Part shown: in pieces, positions 1 to 5,632 of the stretch
Position numbering within the stretch: the first letter of the stretch is position 1
How the letters are laid out: every line of letters starts with the position of its first letter
Source of the DNA: a virus
IMG/VR virus record: IMGVR_UViG_3300050821_002337
Coordinates: 1 to 25,172 of that record
Reading direction: 5' to 3' (one strand)
Length of the DNA: 25,172 bases
Notes under the pieces: model-generated
Databases searched by the model: none
What the model was told of the DNA's origin: nothing
Seen by the model: the letters and a program-made list of their open reading frames with translations, nothing else
Translations under genes and position numbers: made by a program

Positions 1-441
1 CACCAGCGCCTAACTATTGAGAGGTATGACGGTCTGTTACGGTGTGAAACGGGCTGTTACATCATGCCAGTGCTCCAAGGATATGAGCCGGATGATTACG
101 TTTCTCACGTGCGGCAGTACGGCGCTCGGCTGGCGAAAGGCGCCTGGGTTGGGGTTGGCTCCATCTGCAAGCGCAACGCTAACCCGTGCCTGATTCTCGA
201 TGTTCTGATTGCGATAAAGACGGAACGGCCAGATCTTCGATTACACGGTTTCGGTCTAAAAACCACGGCACTCGCCAACGGCACAATCCGAGCGCTCTTG
301 GAATCGGCGGACTCGATGGCGTGGAGTTTTGCAGCTCGTCGGCAGAAAACCGGAGCAAACGACTGGCGCAACGCGATGGCATTCAAAAACGCCGTGGGAC
401 GAAAGAGCCTTTATCAGAGTCACCTTATAGAATTATTGTGA
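1..441 (+). CDS. dpdA: DpdA/TGT-like 7-deazaguanine DNA base-exchange enzyme, C-terminal part (5' end outside window)
   Basis: The reading frame is open from the first base, so the ATG at 64 is internal; the 21 codons before it read HQRLTIERYDGLL..., in keeping with the family. The 146 visible residues resemble the C-terminal half of phage DpdA-like proteins (queuine tRNA-ribosyltransferase fold). These swap guanine in DNA for a preQ0-type base, which blocks host restriction enzymes. Visible motifs are IMPVLQGY, VGVGSICKRN, RPDLRLHGFGLK and SADSMAW. By analogy with TGT, the Asp of SADSMAW (codon 310-312) is the likely catalytic nucleophile. No CxCxxC zinc site of tRNA-type TGT is seen. Partner genes for preQ0 synthesis would lie upstream, out of view. 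DNA rather than RNA as substrate is inferred from the family. The motif match is strong; the symbol is given for the family. Confidence 0.8.
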   Translation, partial: HQRLTIERYDGLLRCETGCYIMPVLQGYEPDDYVSHVRQYGARLAKGAWVGVGSICKRNANPCLILDVLIAIKTERPDLRLHGFGLKTTALANGTIRALLESADSMAWSFAARRQKTGANDWRNAMAFKNAVGRKSLYQSHLIELL

Positions 442-505
442 GTAGACGGGTTCGCACCACGACGGAGTGACCAGCGAGCCATGAAACGCCAACCAGGAGC
501 CGAAG

Positions 506-715
506 ATGGCAAATGACCAAGTGACGCCCGACCGCCTGAGCCGCGCCCGTGAAAAAGCGGAGCAAGTGCTTCCTTGTACCTGCAGAATCCGCACCCCTAC
601 TGCTGCTGAGGCGGAAACGATTCGCCACGCCCCTCATTGCCGCGCCAGATATCGCGAAGAGATCATGGAAGCACTATTTATGTTTGCGGAAGAAGAAGTG
701 CGGAGGAAGTCGTGA
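506..715 (+). CDS. Small hypothetical phage protein with Cys cluster
   Basis: This is a 69-residue protein of unknown function. A good ribosome-binding site (CAGGAG) lies about 8 bases before the ATG at 506. It has a CTC motif near residue 24 and a HxxHC-like group (HAPHC) around residue 42, so weak metal binding is possible, then an acidic helical C-terminus. Its stop overlaps the GTG start of the next gene, so the two are probably translationally coupled. I recognise no family. Confidence 0.6.
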   Translation: MANDQVTPDRLSRAREKAEQVLPCTCRIRTPTAAEAETIRHAPHCRARYREEIMEALFMFAEEEVRRKS

Positions 716-993
716 CCAACCCCGTGACGCCCGAGTCCAGCGAGAGGAAGCTGGCGGAGGAGTGCGCTGAGAAAATATGGGGCGAGTATCTTAACGAGCT
801 GTCTATTTACGATCCACCTGAAAGTCAGATTGTTTCTGAAGTTAAACGACTGATTGTAGAACTTGTTACGCCTCTTATTGTCTACCATTCCGCCGCCATC
901 GTGCAGGAGACGCTGCGGCGAATTTGCGACAAGTGCGACGAAGAGGGGTATATCCATCGAAGCGAGATTATGTCCTTGGGAGAGTCTAAATGA
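712..993 (+). CDS. Small hypothetical phage protein
   Basis: The start chosen is the GTG at 712, which overlaps the TGA of the gene before it (GTGA) and follows a strong GGAGGA site at 702-707. A longer version from ATG 637 would run 79 bases inside the preceding gene with no good binding site. The product is 93 residues, mostly predicted helix, with a CDKCDEEG segment near the C-terminus that could bind metal as half a zinc site. It ends by overlapping the HNH gene start (ATGA at 990). Function unknown. Confidence 0.6.
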   Translation: MTNPVTPESSERKLAEECAEKIWGEYLNELSIYDPPESQIVSEVKRLIVELVTPLIVYHSAAIVQETLRRICDKCDEEGYIHRSEIMSLGESK

Positions 994-1490
994 CACCCCG
1001 TCAAAAGACAGCGCTAGAAAACTTGCACTACCGCTTTTGGAGCAAGGTTGATTTTAACGGGCCGATTCCAGCGTTGCGCCCAGAACTGGGACCGTGCTGG
1101 CTGTGGAAGGGTGCTCTATGTAAAGGGTACGGAAGATTCTTCGTAGGGTCTCGGCGTCACCGTCCAGCTCACGCGTTTGCACATGAACTTCTCAAGTATG
1201 CAATACCGAAAGGATTGGAGCCGGATCACCTTTGTCGTAACAGGTCTTGCATTAATCCGAACCATTTAGAAGTAGTCACAGGGGCAGTGAATATTCTGCG
1301 TGGCACGTCTCCTATTGCAAATTTGGCCCGCAAGAAAACCTGCGCGAACGGTCATCCATTCGATACTACAGCCATCGGTTCATATGGAAAGCGGGTAAGA
1401 ATTTGTCGGATATGCCGTAGGGCCAGATGCCAGCGGTGGCGGAAAAAGAAAAGAGAGGCGGGACAGGCGAGGTTAAATGCAAAACAGTGA
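990..1490 (+). CDS. HNH endonuclease (HNH_3 type) with C-terminal zinc ribbon
   Basis: This 166-residue protein has the pattern of HNH_3-type phage endonucleases: CWLWKGA...GYGRF (residues 36-50), HAFAHELLKYAIP (61-73), then the core PDHLCRNRSCINPNHLEVVT (78-97), where H80, N89 and H92 are the expected active-site and metal residues. A zinc-ribbon tail follows, with KTCANGHPFD and RICRICRRARC. Such proteins nick or cut DNA. Placed a few genes ahead of terminase, it could assist packaging, as HK97 gp74-like HNH proteins do, or be a mobile homing-type nuclease. The sequence alone does not decide. The start overlaps the previous stop by four bases. Confidence 0.88.
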   Translation: MTPRQKTALENLHYRFWSKVDFNGPIPALRPELGPCWLWKGALCKGYGRFFVGSRRHRPAHAFAHELLKYAIPKGLEPDHLCRNRSCINPNHLEVVTGAVNILRGTSPIANLARKKTCANGHPFDTTAIGSYGKRVRICRICRRARCQRWRKKKREAGQARLNAKQ

Positions 1491-1662
1491 ATATGATCGC
1501 GGGTTTGCAGATGCCATAAAAGCTGCGGCTGAATTAGCTCACGACTTCTCTGATAGACCATCTCATCCGGGCAATCTAGGCCTAAAGGACCGCATTCTCG
1601 CCCTCGCCCCACCCGCCATCCTAGAGCGAGTCGCGGAGCGGCAGAAAGGAACAGAGAAATGA
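1477..1662 (+). CDS. Small hypothetical phage protein
   Basis: This 61-residue protein overlaps the end of the HNH gene by 14 bases, and an AGGCGAGG-like binding site sits just before the ATG. The N-terminus (MQNSEYDRGFADAIKAAAELA) looks like a helix of the kind common in small phage proteins beginning with a YxRGFxDAxxAAA pattern. The middle has PGNLGLKDRILALAPPAI. No catalytic motif is seen. The stop overlaps the next ATG (ATGA at 1659). Confidence 0.6.
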   Translation: MQNSEYDRGFADAIKAAAELAHDFSDRPSHPGNLGLKDRILALAPPAILERVAERQKGTEK

Positions 1663-1769
1663 CGTTTGATACTTATAAACACAACCAATGGCTTCAACTA
1701 AATCTCGTGTTAGACATTACGCACGAGCGGGCGTGGTGCTCTTACCGTGACCTGGTAGAGAGTCCCTGA
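1659..1769 (+). CDS. Very small hypothetical protein (36 aa)
   Basis: The frame from ATG 1659 overlaps the stop of the previous gene as ATGA and runs 36 codons to TGA at 1767. The predicted peptide starts MTFDTYKHNQWLQLNLV and contains one Cys. A binding-site-like AAAGGAACAGAG lies upstream inside the preceding gene. The only support is the overlap arrangement shared by its neighbours. No homolog is recognised. Confidence 0.4.
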   Translation: MTFDTYKHNQWLQLNLVLDITHERAWCSYRDLVESP

Positions 1770-1846
1770 AGGCGAGAGTTCATCATTCGCAAAAATGACC
1801 GTTGCTTAGTTCACGCCCGTGCGTACGGGAATCGGTGGAGGGGAGA

Positions 1847-2023
1847 ATGAGTCTCGATAAGCCTTCCTATGAATATCGAAGCGACGGAAACTTTTTGATT
1901 CGGTGTACGTGCCCACATTGCGGTGAAACGTGGGACGCTCACGCTATGTCGCAATATCAACGCTACTGCAGAGCCTGCACACAGGTTCTTCAGTGGGAGC
2001 GCGAGGCAGATGCTCACAAGTAG
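1847..2023 (+). CDS. Small zinc-ribbon protein
   Basis: The ATG at 1847 is preferred over the in-frame start at 1802 because a purine-rich GGAGGGGAG site lies directly before it. The 58-residue product has two CxxC knuckles: CTCPHC near residue 20 and CRAC near residue 45, separated by a short acidic/aromatic stretch. This is a typical small rubredoxin-like zinc ribbon, likely structural or nucleic-acid binding. A 5-bp hairpin (CCCGT/ACGGG, 1816-1829) precedes the start. Function beyond zinc binding is unknown. Confidence 0.6.
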   Translation: MSLDKPSYEYRSDGNFLIRCTCPHCGETWDAHAMSQYQRYCRACTQVLQWEREADAHK

Positions 2024-2101
2024 ACGGGTTGCCACAGGTAAAGCAATCAAACGATCCGCGCTAGCACCACCCAAGAACTCTTCTCATAAAAATCATTTGC
2101 A

Positions 2102-2509
2102 TTGCCGATTGACTCACTACATAATCGCGTCCGACTGGCTTTCCTGTCAGCGGCAGGCTCGCCATACCGCTGTATCGCAGTTCCTGCGAGTATTCCTATC
2201 TCCAAAAATTACCTGTTAACCTATCCTGACGGCAGCAGAAAGCACATTGCTCGGGCTGAGCGTGACGAACTGTTGCTGGCCGGACTCGCCAAGCAAACAA
2301 CTCCTCGAAACTATCTCTTCACTGGACGCGAATATACGTTCCGTTCTTTCGCGGACCTGCGGCCGCTCGCTGAAATGTTGGTGCCCACAAATCTGCGCCG
2401 ATTCTTGCCCGGCTCATTTGTTTTTGAGCATGATGGCAAGAGGCATTCGGAATTGATGGAGACGCCAGAGGCTTGCGCATGCCGGCTGAAACTGTACGGT
2501 GAGGCGTGA
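2102..2509 (+). CDS. Hypothetical phage protein upstream of terminase
   Basis: This open frame of 135 codons runs from a TTG at 2102, with no clear ribosome-binding site, so the true start is uncertain. The section from about residue 36 (KNYLLTYPDGSRKHIARAERDELL) looks most protein-like. The C-terminus has a CxC (ACACR). The stop overlaps the GTG start of the small terminase, which supports the frame being real. I recognise no domain. Confidence 0.5.
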   Translation: MPIDSLHNRVRLAFLSAAGSPYRCIAVPASIPISKNYLLTYPDGSRKHIARAERDELLLAGLAKQTTPRNYLFTGREYTFRSFADLRPLAEMLVPTNLRRFLPGSFVFEHDGKRHSELMETPEACACRLKLYGEA

Positions 2510-2892
2510 GGCGCACGGCTGAATCTATCGAAGAAGCCAAAGAGGCGCGACAAAAGCCACTGACTGCAGAGAAATCTTCAAAGAAAATACTGCGCGGTAA
2601 ACACCCCAACTCCATTGCCAATCTAAAGCCTTATCGCAAAGGGCAATCCGGCAATCCGGGCGGCAAACCAAAAGTTGATTTTGCTCGCATCATCGCACGC
2701 GCGATCCTCGAACAGAACGACGAGGCAGCTTACAAAGCCTTGGGCGCTGCGCTACTGAAGGGCAACGCTTATGTGTTCAAGGAATTAGCAGATCGCGCAT
2801 ACGGCAAGGTGAAGGAAACGCATGAGCTCACCGGGGCCGACGGCGCTCCACTGGAAGTCACGGTTAAACTTGTCAAAGCCAACAGCAAATAA
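2506..2892 (+). CDS. DUF5681-type protein, likely terminase small subunit
   Basis: The start is GTG 2506, overlapping the upstream stop (GTGA). The 128-residue protein has a basic, disordered N-terminus, the hallmark KGQSGNPGGKPK motif (residues 45-56) of DUF5681 proteins, then a helical segment (FARIIARAILEQNDEAAYKAL) and a YGKVKE motif. DUF5681 proteins repeatedly sit just upstream of phage large terminases and are taken as DNA-recognising small subunits. Position immediately before terL here agrees. The recognition role is inferred from family and position, not shown by the sequence. The 3' end overlaps the terL frame. Confidence 0.8.
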   Translation: MRRTAESIEEAKEARQKPLTAEKSSKKILRGKHPNSIANLKPYRKGQSGNPGGKPKVDFARIIARAILEQNDEAAYKALGAALLKGNAYVFKELADRAYGKVKETHELTGADGAPLEVTVKLVKANSK

Positions 2893-4171
2893 AATCGAGG
2901 CGCAGTTTCCAGAAAAGCTGGAATTCCTGTTCGAGCCGCACAGATATAAATGCGCCTACGGCGGTCGGGGTGGTGCGAAGTCATGGGGCTTTGCGAGAGC
3001 GCTCTTAATCCTGGGCGTGCAAAAACAGATGCGCATTCTCTGTGCTCGCGAGACGCAGAAGTCGATTCAAGACTCGGTGCACAAACTGCTGAGCGATCAG
3101 ATCATGGAACTTGGTCTGTCGGGTCGCTACACCGTGCTCAAGTCAACCATTATCGGCACGAATGGCACGGAATTTATATTCGCTGGCATTCGACAGAACG
3201 TCGGCAACATCAAATCCTACGAGGCGTGTGACGTCGTTTGGGTCGAGGAAGCGCAGACGGTCAGCAAGCATTCTTGGAACGTGCTGATACCGACGATCCG
3301 TAAAGAATCGAGCGAGATTTGGATTTCATTCAATCCAGAACTGGAAAGCGATGAGACCTATCAACGCTTCGTGGTCAATCCTCCATCGAATGCCTGCGTT
3401 GTGCGAATCAACTGGGCCGACAATCCCTGGATTCCAGATGTGCTACTGAGAGAAATGGAAGATTTGAGGGCGCGCGACGGAGCAGCCTACGATCACGTCT
3501 ACGGTGGAACGTGCAAGCAGGCGGTTGAAGGCGCGATCTATCGAGCGGAATTGCTAGCGGCTGAAAAAGAAGGCCGCCTCATGCGCGTTCCCTATGATGC
3601 GATTCAGCCCGTGCATACCTTCTGGGACCTGGGCTTCGGTGATAACACGAGCATCTGGTTCGCGCAGTCGATGCCATTTGAGTTTCGTATCATCGATCAC
3701 TTGAGCGGATCGCTGCAGGCGCTGCAGTACTACGTGAAGCAGCTTCAGGAACGCCCTTACGTTTACGGCACGCACTGGCTGCCGCATGATGGCAAGGCGC
3801 ACGAACTTGGAACAGGTCGCAGCATTGAGGAGCAATTGAAGCTGGTTTTCGGTAAGGACAAGGTGCGCTGCACACCGAGGTTGAGTATGGCCGACGGAAT
3901 TGCAGCCACGCGCGCCATCTTTGGGCGCTGCTGGTTTGATCGCGAGAAGTGCGCGGATGGGATCCAGAGCTTGCGGCACTATCGGTATGAGCATGACGAG
4001 CATTTGGGAGCGTTCAAGCGCGAGCCGCTTCACGATTGGGCTTCACACGATGCGGACGCTTTCAGGACCTTGGCTGTAGCGATCAAGGAATTGCAAAAGC
4101 CAGAAGAATCGCGCGCGAGCCTGCCGCACTCTTTGCCGACGCATGGTGGCGCCGGCGGGTGGATGACGTGA
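2822..4171 (+). CDS. terL: Phage terminase large subunit (PBSX family)
   Basis: This is the ATP-driven DNA packaging motor and nuclease. From ATG 2822 it has 449 residues. Walker A is GGRGGAKS (47-54), Walker B with catalytic Glu is DVVWVEEA (137-144), and the coupling motif is WISFNPE (167-173). The RNase H-like nuclease follows: FWDLGFGD (267-274, first acidic residue D269), LPHDGKAHE (D323) and the C-terminal HDWASHDADAFR (D410/D412). The start is uncertain. ATG 2822 has an AAGGAA site but overlaps the small subunit by 71 bases. A TTG at 2870 would start at MSKPTANKIEAQFPEKL and fits homologs better. Length is normal and all key residues are present. Confidence 0.95.
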   Translation: MSSPGPTALHWKSRLNLSKPTANKIEAQFPEKLEFLFEPHRYKCAYGGRGGAKSWGFARALLILGVQKQMRILCARETQKSIQDSVHKLLSDQIMELGLSGRYTVLKSTIIGTNGTEFIFAGIRQNVGNIKSYEACDVVWVEEAQTVSKHSWNVLIPTIRKESSEIWISFNPELESDETYQRFVVNPPSNACVVRINWADNPWIPDVLLREMEDLRARDGAAYDHVYGGTCKQAVEGAIYRAELLAAEKEGRLMRVPYDAIQPVHTFWDLGFGDNTSIWFAQSMPFEFRIIDHLSGSLQALQYYVKQLQERPYVYGTHWLPHDGKAHELGTGRSIEEQLKLVFGKDKVRCTPRLSMADGIAATRAIFGRCWFDREKCADGIQSLRHYRYEHDEHLGAFKREPLHDWASHDADAFRTLAVAIKELQKPEESRASLPHSLPTHGGAGGWMT

Positions 4172-4284
4172 TGCGCTTTCCATTCATCAAAGATTCCACA
4201 GATTTTCGTGAAGAGTACAGGCGGCGTAAGATGGCGCACAAACTGGGCCTGTATTGGCTGTACAGATTTCTATTTATGAGGTGA
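4171..4284 (+). CDS. Very small basic hypothetical protein (37 aa)
   Basis: The ATG at 4171 shares its first base with the terL stop (TGATG), and a GTG lies one codon earlier. The 37-residue product is basic and aromatic (REEYRRRKMAHKLGLYW) and ends LYRFLFMR. The C-terminal half might be an amphipathic helix. Support rests on the tight coupling to terL and the short distance to the next gene. No family recognised. Confidence 0.45.
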   Translation: MRFPFIKDSTDFREEYRRRKMAHKLGLYWLYRFLFMR

Positions 4285-4290
4285 GACACA

Positions 4291-4539
4291 ATGGCAAGCA
4301 GCGTGGTCGAAGTCGAAGGAAAAAAGAACAAGAGCGGCCCGAAAGTTGTAGCGCGCCTTGAAATCAAGCGCGCGATGGATGGCGGGCACGTTGTGACGCA
4401 TCACTATGAGGGCTATGCGCACGAGCCGAAATCGTACACATTCGGTAAAGGGGAGGGCGCGCGGGCGGCCGGGCATATCGCGAGGCACGCTGGCTTGCCG
4501 CACGGGCAGGCGACGGACGGCGAAGCGGAGGAAGAGTAA
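4291..4539 (+). CDS. Small hypothetical phage protein
   Basis: This 82-residue protein begins 6 bases after the previous stop with a good GAGGTGAG site. The N-terminus is Lys-rich, the middle contains KRAMDGGHVVTHHYEGYAHEPKSY, and the tail is acidic. It has no membrane segment or catalytic motif. The AMDGGHVV...HHY pattern looks like a short conserved phage protein found near portal genes, but I cannot name it. The stop shares a base with the next ATG (TAATG). Confidence 0.6.
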   Translation: MASSVVEVEGKKNKSGPKVVARLEIKRAMDGGHVVTHHYEGYAHEPKSYTFGKGEGARAAGHIARHAGLPHGQATDGEAEEE

Positions 4540-4712
4540 TGCCAGCCTTCCTTGAAGCCAAGCTGAAAAAGCAGTACGGCGAGAAGAGCAAGATCCCGTA
4601 CAAGATCATGAACAAAATTGGGGCAATGAAGGGTAGTCGCGAAACCTCCAAGGGCAGGACCATGCAGCGCAAGCACGAAAAGGCTACATCTTCACTCGCG
4701 GAGTTGGCTTGA
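4539..4712 (+). CDS. Small basic hypothetical phage protein (57 aa)
   Basis: The frame starts at ATG 4539, sharing a base with the previous TAA, and encodes 57 residues. The sequence begins MPAFLEAKLKKQYG, followed by IPYKIMNKIGAMKGSRETSKG, rich in Lys and Arg. A GGAGGAAGAG site precedes it. The YxxMNKIGAMxGxxET pattern is one I associate with tiny conserved proteins near terminase and portal genes of podovirus- and siphovirus-type prophages; the role is unknown. Codon use and coupling favour a real gene. Confidence 0.6.
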   Translation: MPAFLEAKLKKQYGEKSKIPYKIMNKIGAMKGSRETSKGRTMQRKHEKATSSLAELA

Positions 4713-4738
4713 ATCTGGAGGAGGTTCACGAAGAGGCA

Positions 4739-4864
4739 ATGGCCCGCTTAGAGTACTGGTCGCGACCTATAAGATGCGCGGATATCAGATTCTTTATTTA
4801 CCGTGGCAGTACCAATCCGCTTTGGTGGAAACCTAACAATGCCCCTCACAAAGCAAGAAATTAA
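4739..4864 (+). CDS. Possible very small protein (41-51 aa), doubtful
   Basis: A near-perfect ribosome-binding sequence, AGGAGG at 4719-4724, stands 14 bases ahead of ATG 4739, with a second AGAGG at 4732. From this ATG the frame runs 41 codons (MARLEYWSRPIRCADIRF...). An in-frame TTG at 4709 overlapping the previous stop would give 51 codons. The end overlaps the co-chaperonin start by 26 bases. The composition is not convincing, so this is listed mainly to explain the strong binding site. Confidence 0.35.
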   Translation: MARLEYWSRPIRCADIRFFIYRGSTNPLWWKPNNAPHKARN

Positions 4865-5330
4865 AGCTCGCAACAATCCCAGTGAAACCTACGTCAGCCC
4901 ACATCACGGCGATGGCGGCTGGCATACGACTCCCGGTTGTCAGCAATTCACGACCGAATGGACGCCACGCAATGATCGCATCCTTGTGCGTCTGTTCCGA
5001 GAACGGAACAACTCGCTTATTCTGCGGCCAGAGATTGCAGCGCTGGAGACATCATCGCGTAGAGGCGTGATCCTGAAAGCGGGTCCGGGCAAATGGATCG
5101 ATGGCGCATGGCGGAAGACGGGCGTTCTCTGGTGCCCGGACGAAAATGGTATTCAGCAATCGACTGGCGGCGAGTGGGAATACATTGCCGGCCATCGTCA
5201 GCCAATGATGGTGCGCGTGGGCGATGAAGTGATTATTGGGCGCTGGCATGACTGGAGTTCACTCGAAGCGGGATGGGGCGAAGAGATTGCGCTGTGTCAA
5301 GAAGCAGATTGCCGGGTGGTTCTCGCGTAA
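4839..5330 (+). CDS. GroES-like co-chaperonin (Cpn10 fold)
   Basis: This 163-residue protein has a GroES-like core after a ~43-residue N-terminal extension. NDRILVRLFRE (45-55) matches the first beta strand of Cpn10 (HDRVIVK...). NNSLILRPEIAALETSSRRG (57-76) fits the mobile loop, with LIL (60-62) in the place of the GroES IVL tripeptide that binds GroEL. GVILKAGPGKW (76-86) matches the GEVLAVGNG strand, MVRVGDEVIIGRW (124-136) the KVGDIVIF strand, and EEIALCQEADCRVVLA the closing strand. The insert at about 94-123 is longer than in GroES. Phage co-chaperonins (T4 gp31) replace GroES for coat folding. ATG 4839 has a GGTGGAAA site and is preferred to GTG 4803. The sequence match was made by eye. 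Confidence 0.75.
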   Translation: MPLTKQEIKARNNPSETYVSPHHGDGGWHTTPGCQQFTTEWTPRNDRILVRLFRERNNSLILRPEIAALETSSRRGVILKAGPGKWIDGAWRKTGVLWCPDENGIQQSTGGEWEYIAGHRQPMMVRVGDEVIIGRWHDWSSLEAGWGEEIALCQEADCRVVLA

Positions 5331-5561
5331 ATGCCTTCCAAATTCAGCAGCGTCAACAGGATGCCAATGTCCGAGTTTGAGACCAGCGAGCGAATTGATT
5401 GCAGAAAGCCTGTAGGGCGCGAGCCCGCCATCTCGTCCCAGTGGATCGAGTTCGTACAGTTCTGCAAGAATCTCGGCTTCGGACGGATTGAGAAGCTAGA
5501 AATCCAAAATGGCCAACCCATGATGGCAGAAGTAGTAACAACCAAAGTAAAGTTTAGCTAA
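5331..5561 (+). CDS. Small hypothetical phage protein
   Basis: This 76-residue protein starts at ATG 5331, directly after the co-chaperonin stop, with a GGTGG site inside the preceding gene; in-frame ATGs at 5361 and 5367 are alternatives. The middle part (SSQWIEFVQFCKNLGFGRIEKLEIQNGQP) looks like a compact alpha/beta segment. Function unknown. It is the last gene before the terminator-like hairpin at 5589. Confidence 0.55.
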   Translation: MPSKFSSVNRMPMSEFETSERIDCRKPVGREPAISSQWIEFVQFCKNLGFGRIEKLEIQNGQPMMAEVVTTKVKFS

Positions 5562-5588
5562 TACGCTTCAGGCTGATCGGAACATCCG

Positions 5589-5630
5589 AAGGCCAGTGTC
5601 GAGGAGCAATCCTCTGCGCTGGCCTTTTTC
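5589..5630 (+). terminator. Rho-independent terminator-like hairpin before portal
   Basis: An outer stem AAGGCCAG (5589-5596) pairs with CTGGCCTT (5619-5626). After a small internal bulge, an inner stem GAGGA/TCCTC (5601-5605 with 5610-5614) closes a GCAA tetraloop, and the T-run TTTTTC follows at 5625-5630. This has all parts of an intrinsic terminator. The portal start codon comes only two bases later, at 5633. It may be a partial terminator or attenuator separating packaging/chaperone genes from head genes. Confidence 0.75.
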
Positions 5631-5632
5631 TT

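Noticed and set aside
521-734. 11-base repeat GTGACGCCCGA at 521 and 724 in two neighbouring small genes
   Set aside because: Too short to be significant. It gives a shared VTP in both N-termini, but the rest of the proteins does not align.
1816-1829. Small hairpin CCCGT/ACGGG before the zinc-ribbon gene as terminator
   Set aside because: A five-base stem with no T-run; mentioned only in the gene entry.
441-2030. 12-base direct repeat AGTAGACGGGTT at 441 and 2019, both just after genes
   Set aside because: In a 25 kb window many identical 12-mers are expected by chance, and the flanks do not extend the match.
4364-4729. 121-codon minus-strand frame
   Set aside because: It overlaps three short plus-strand genes linked by stop-start overlaps; no domain or binding site supports it.
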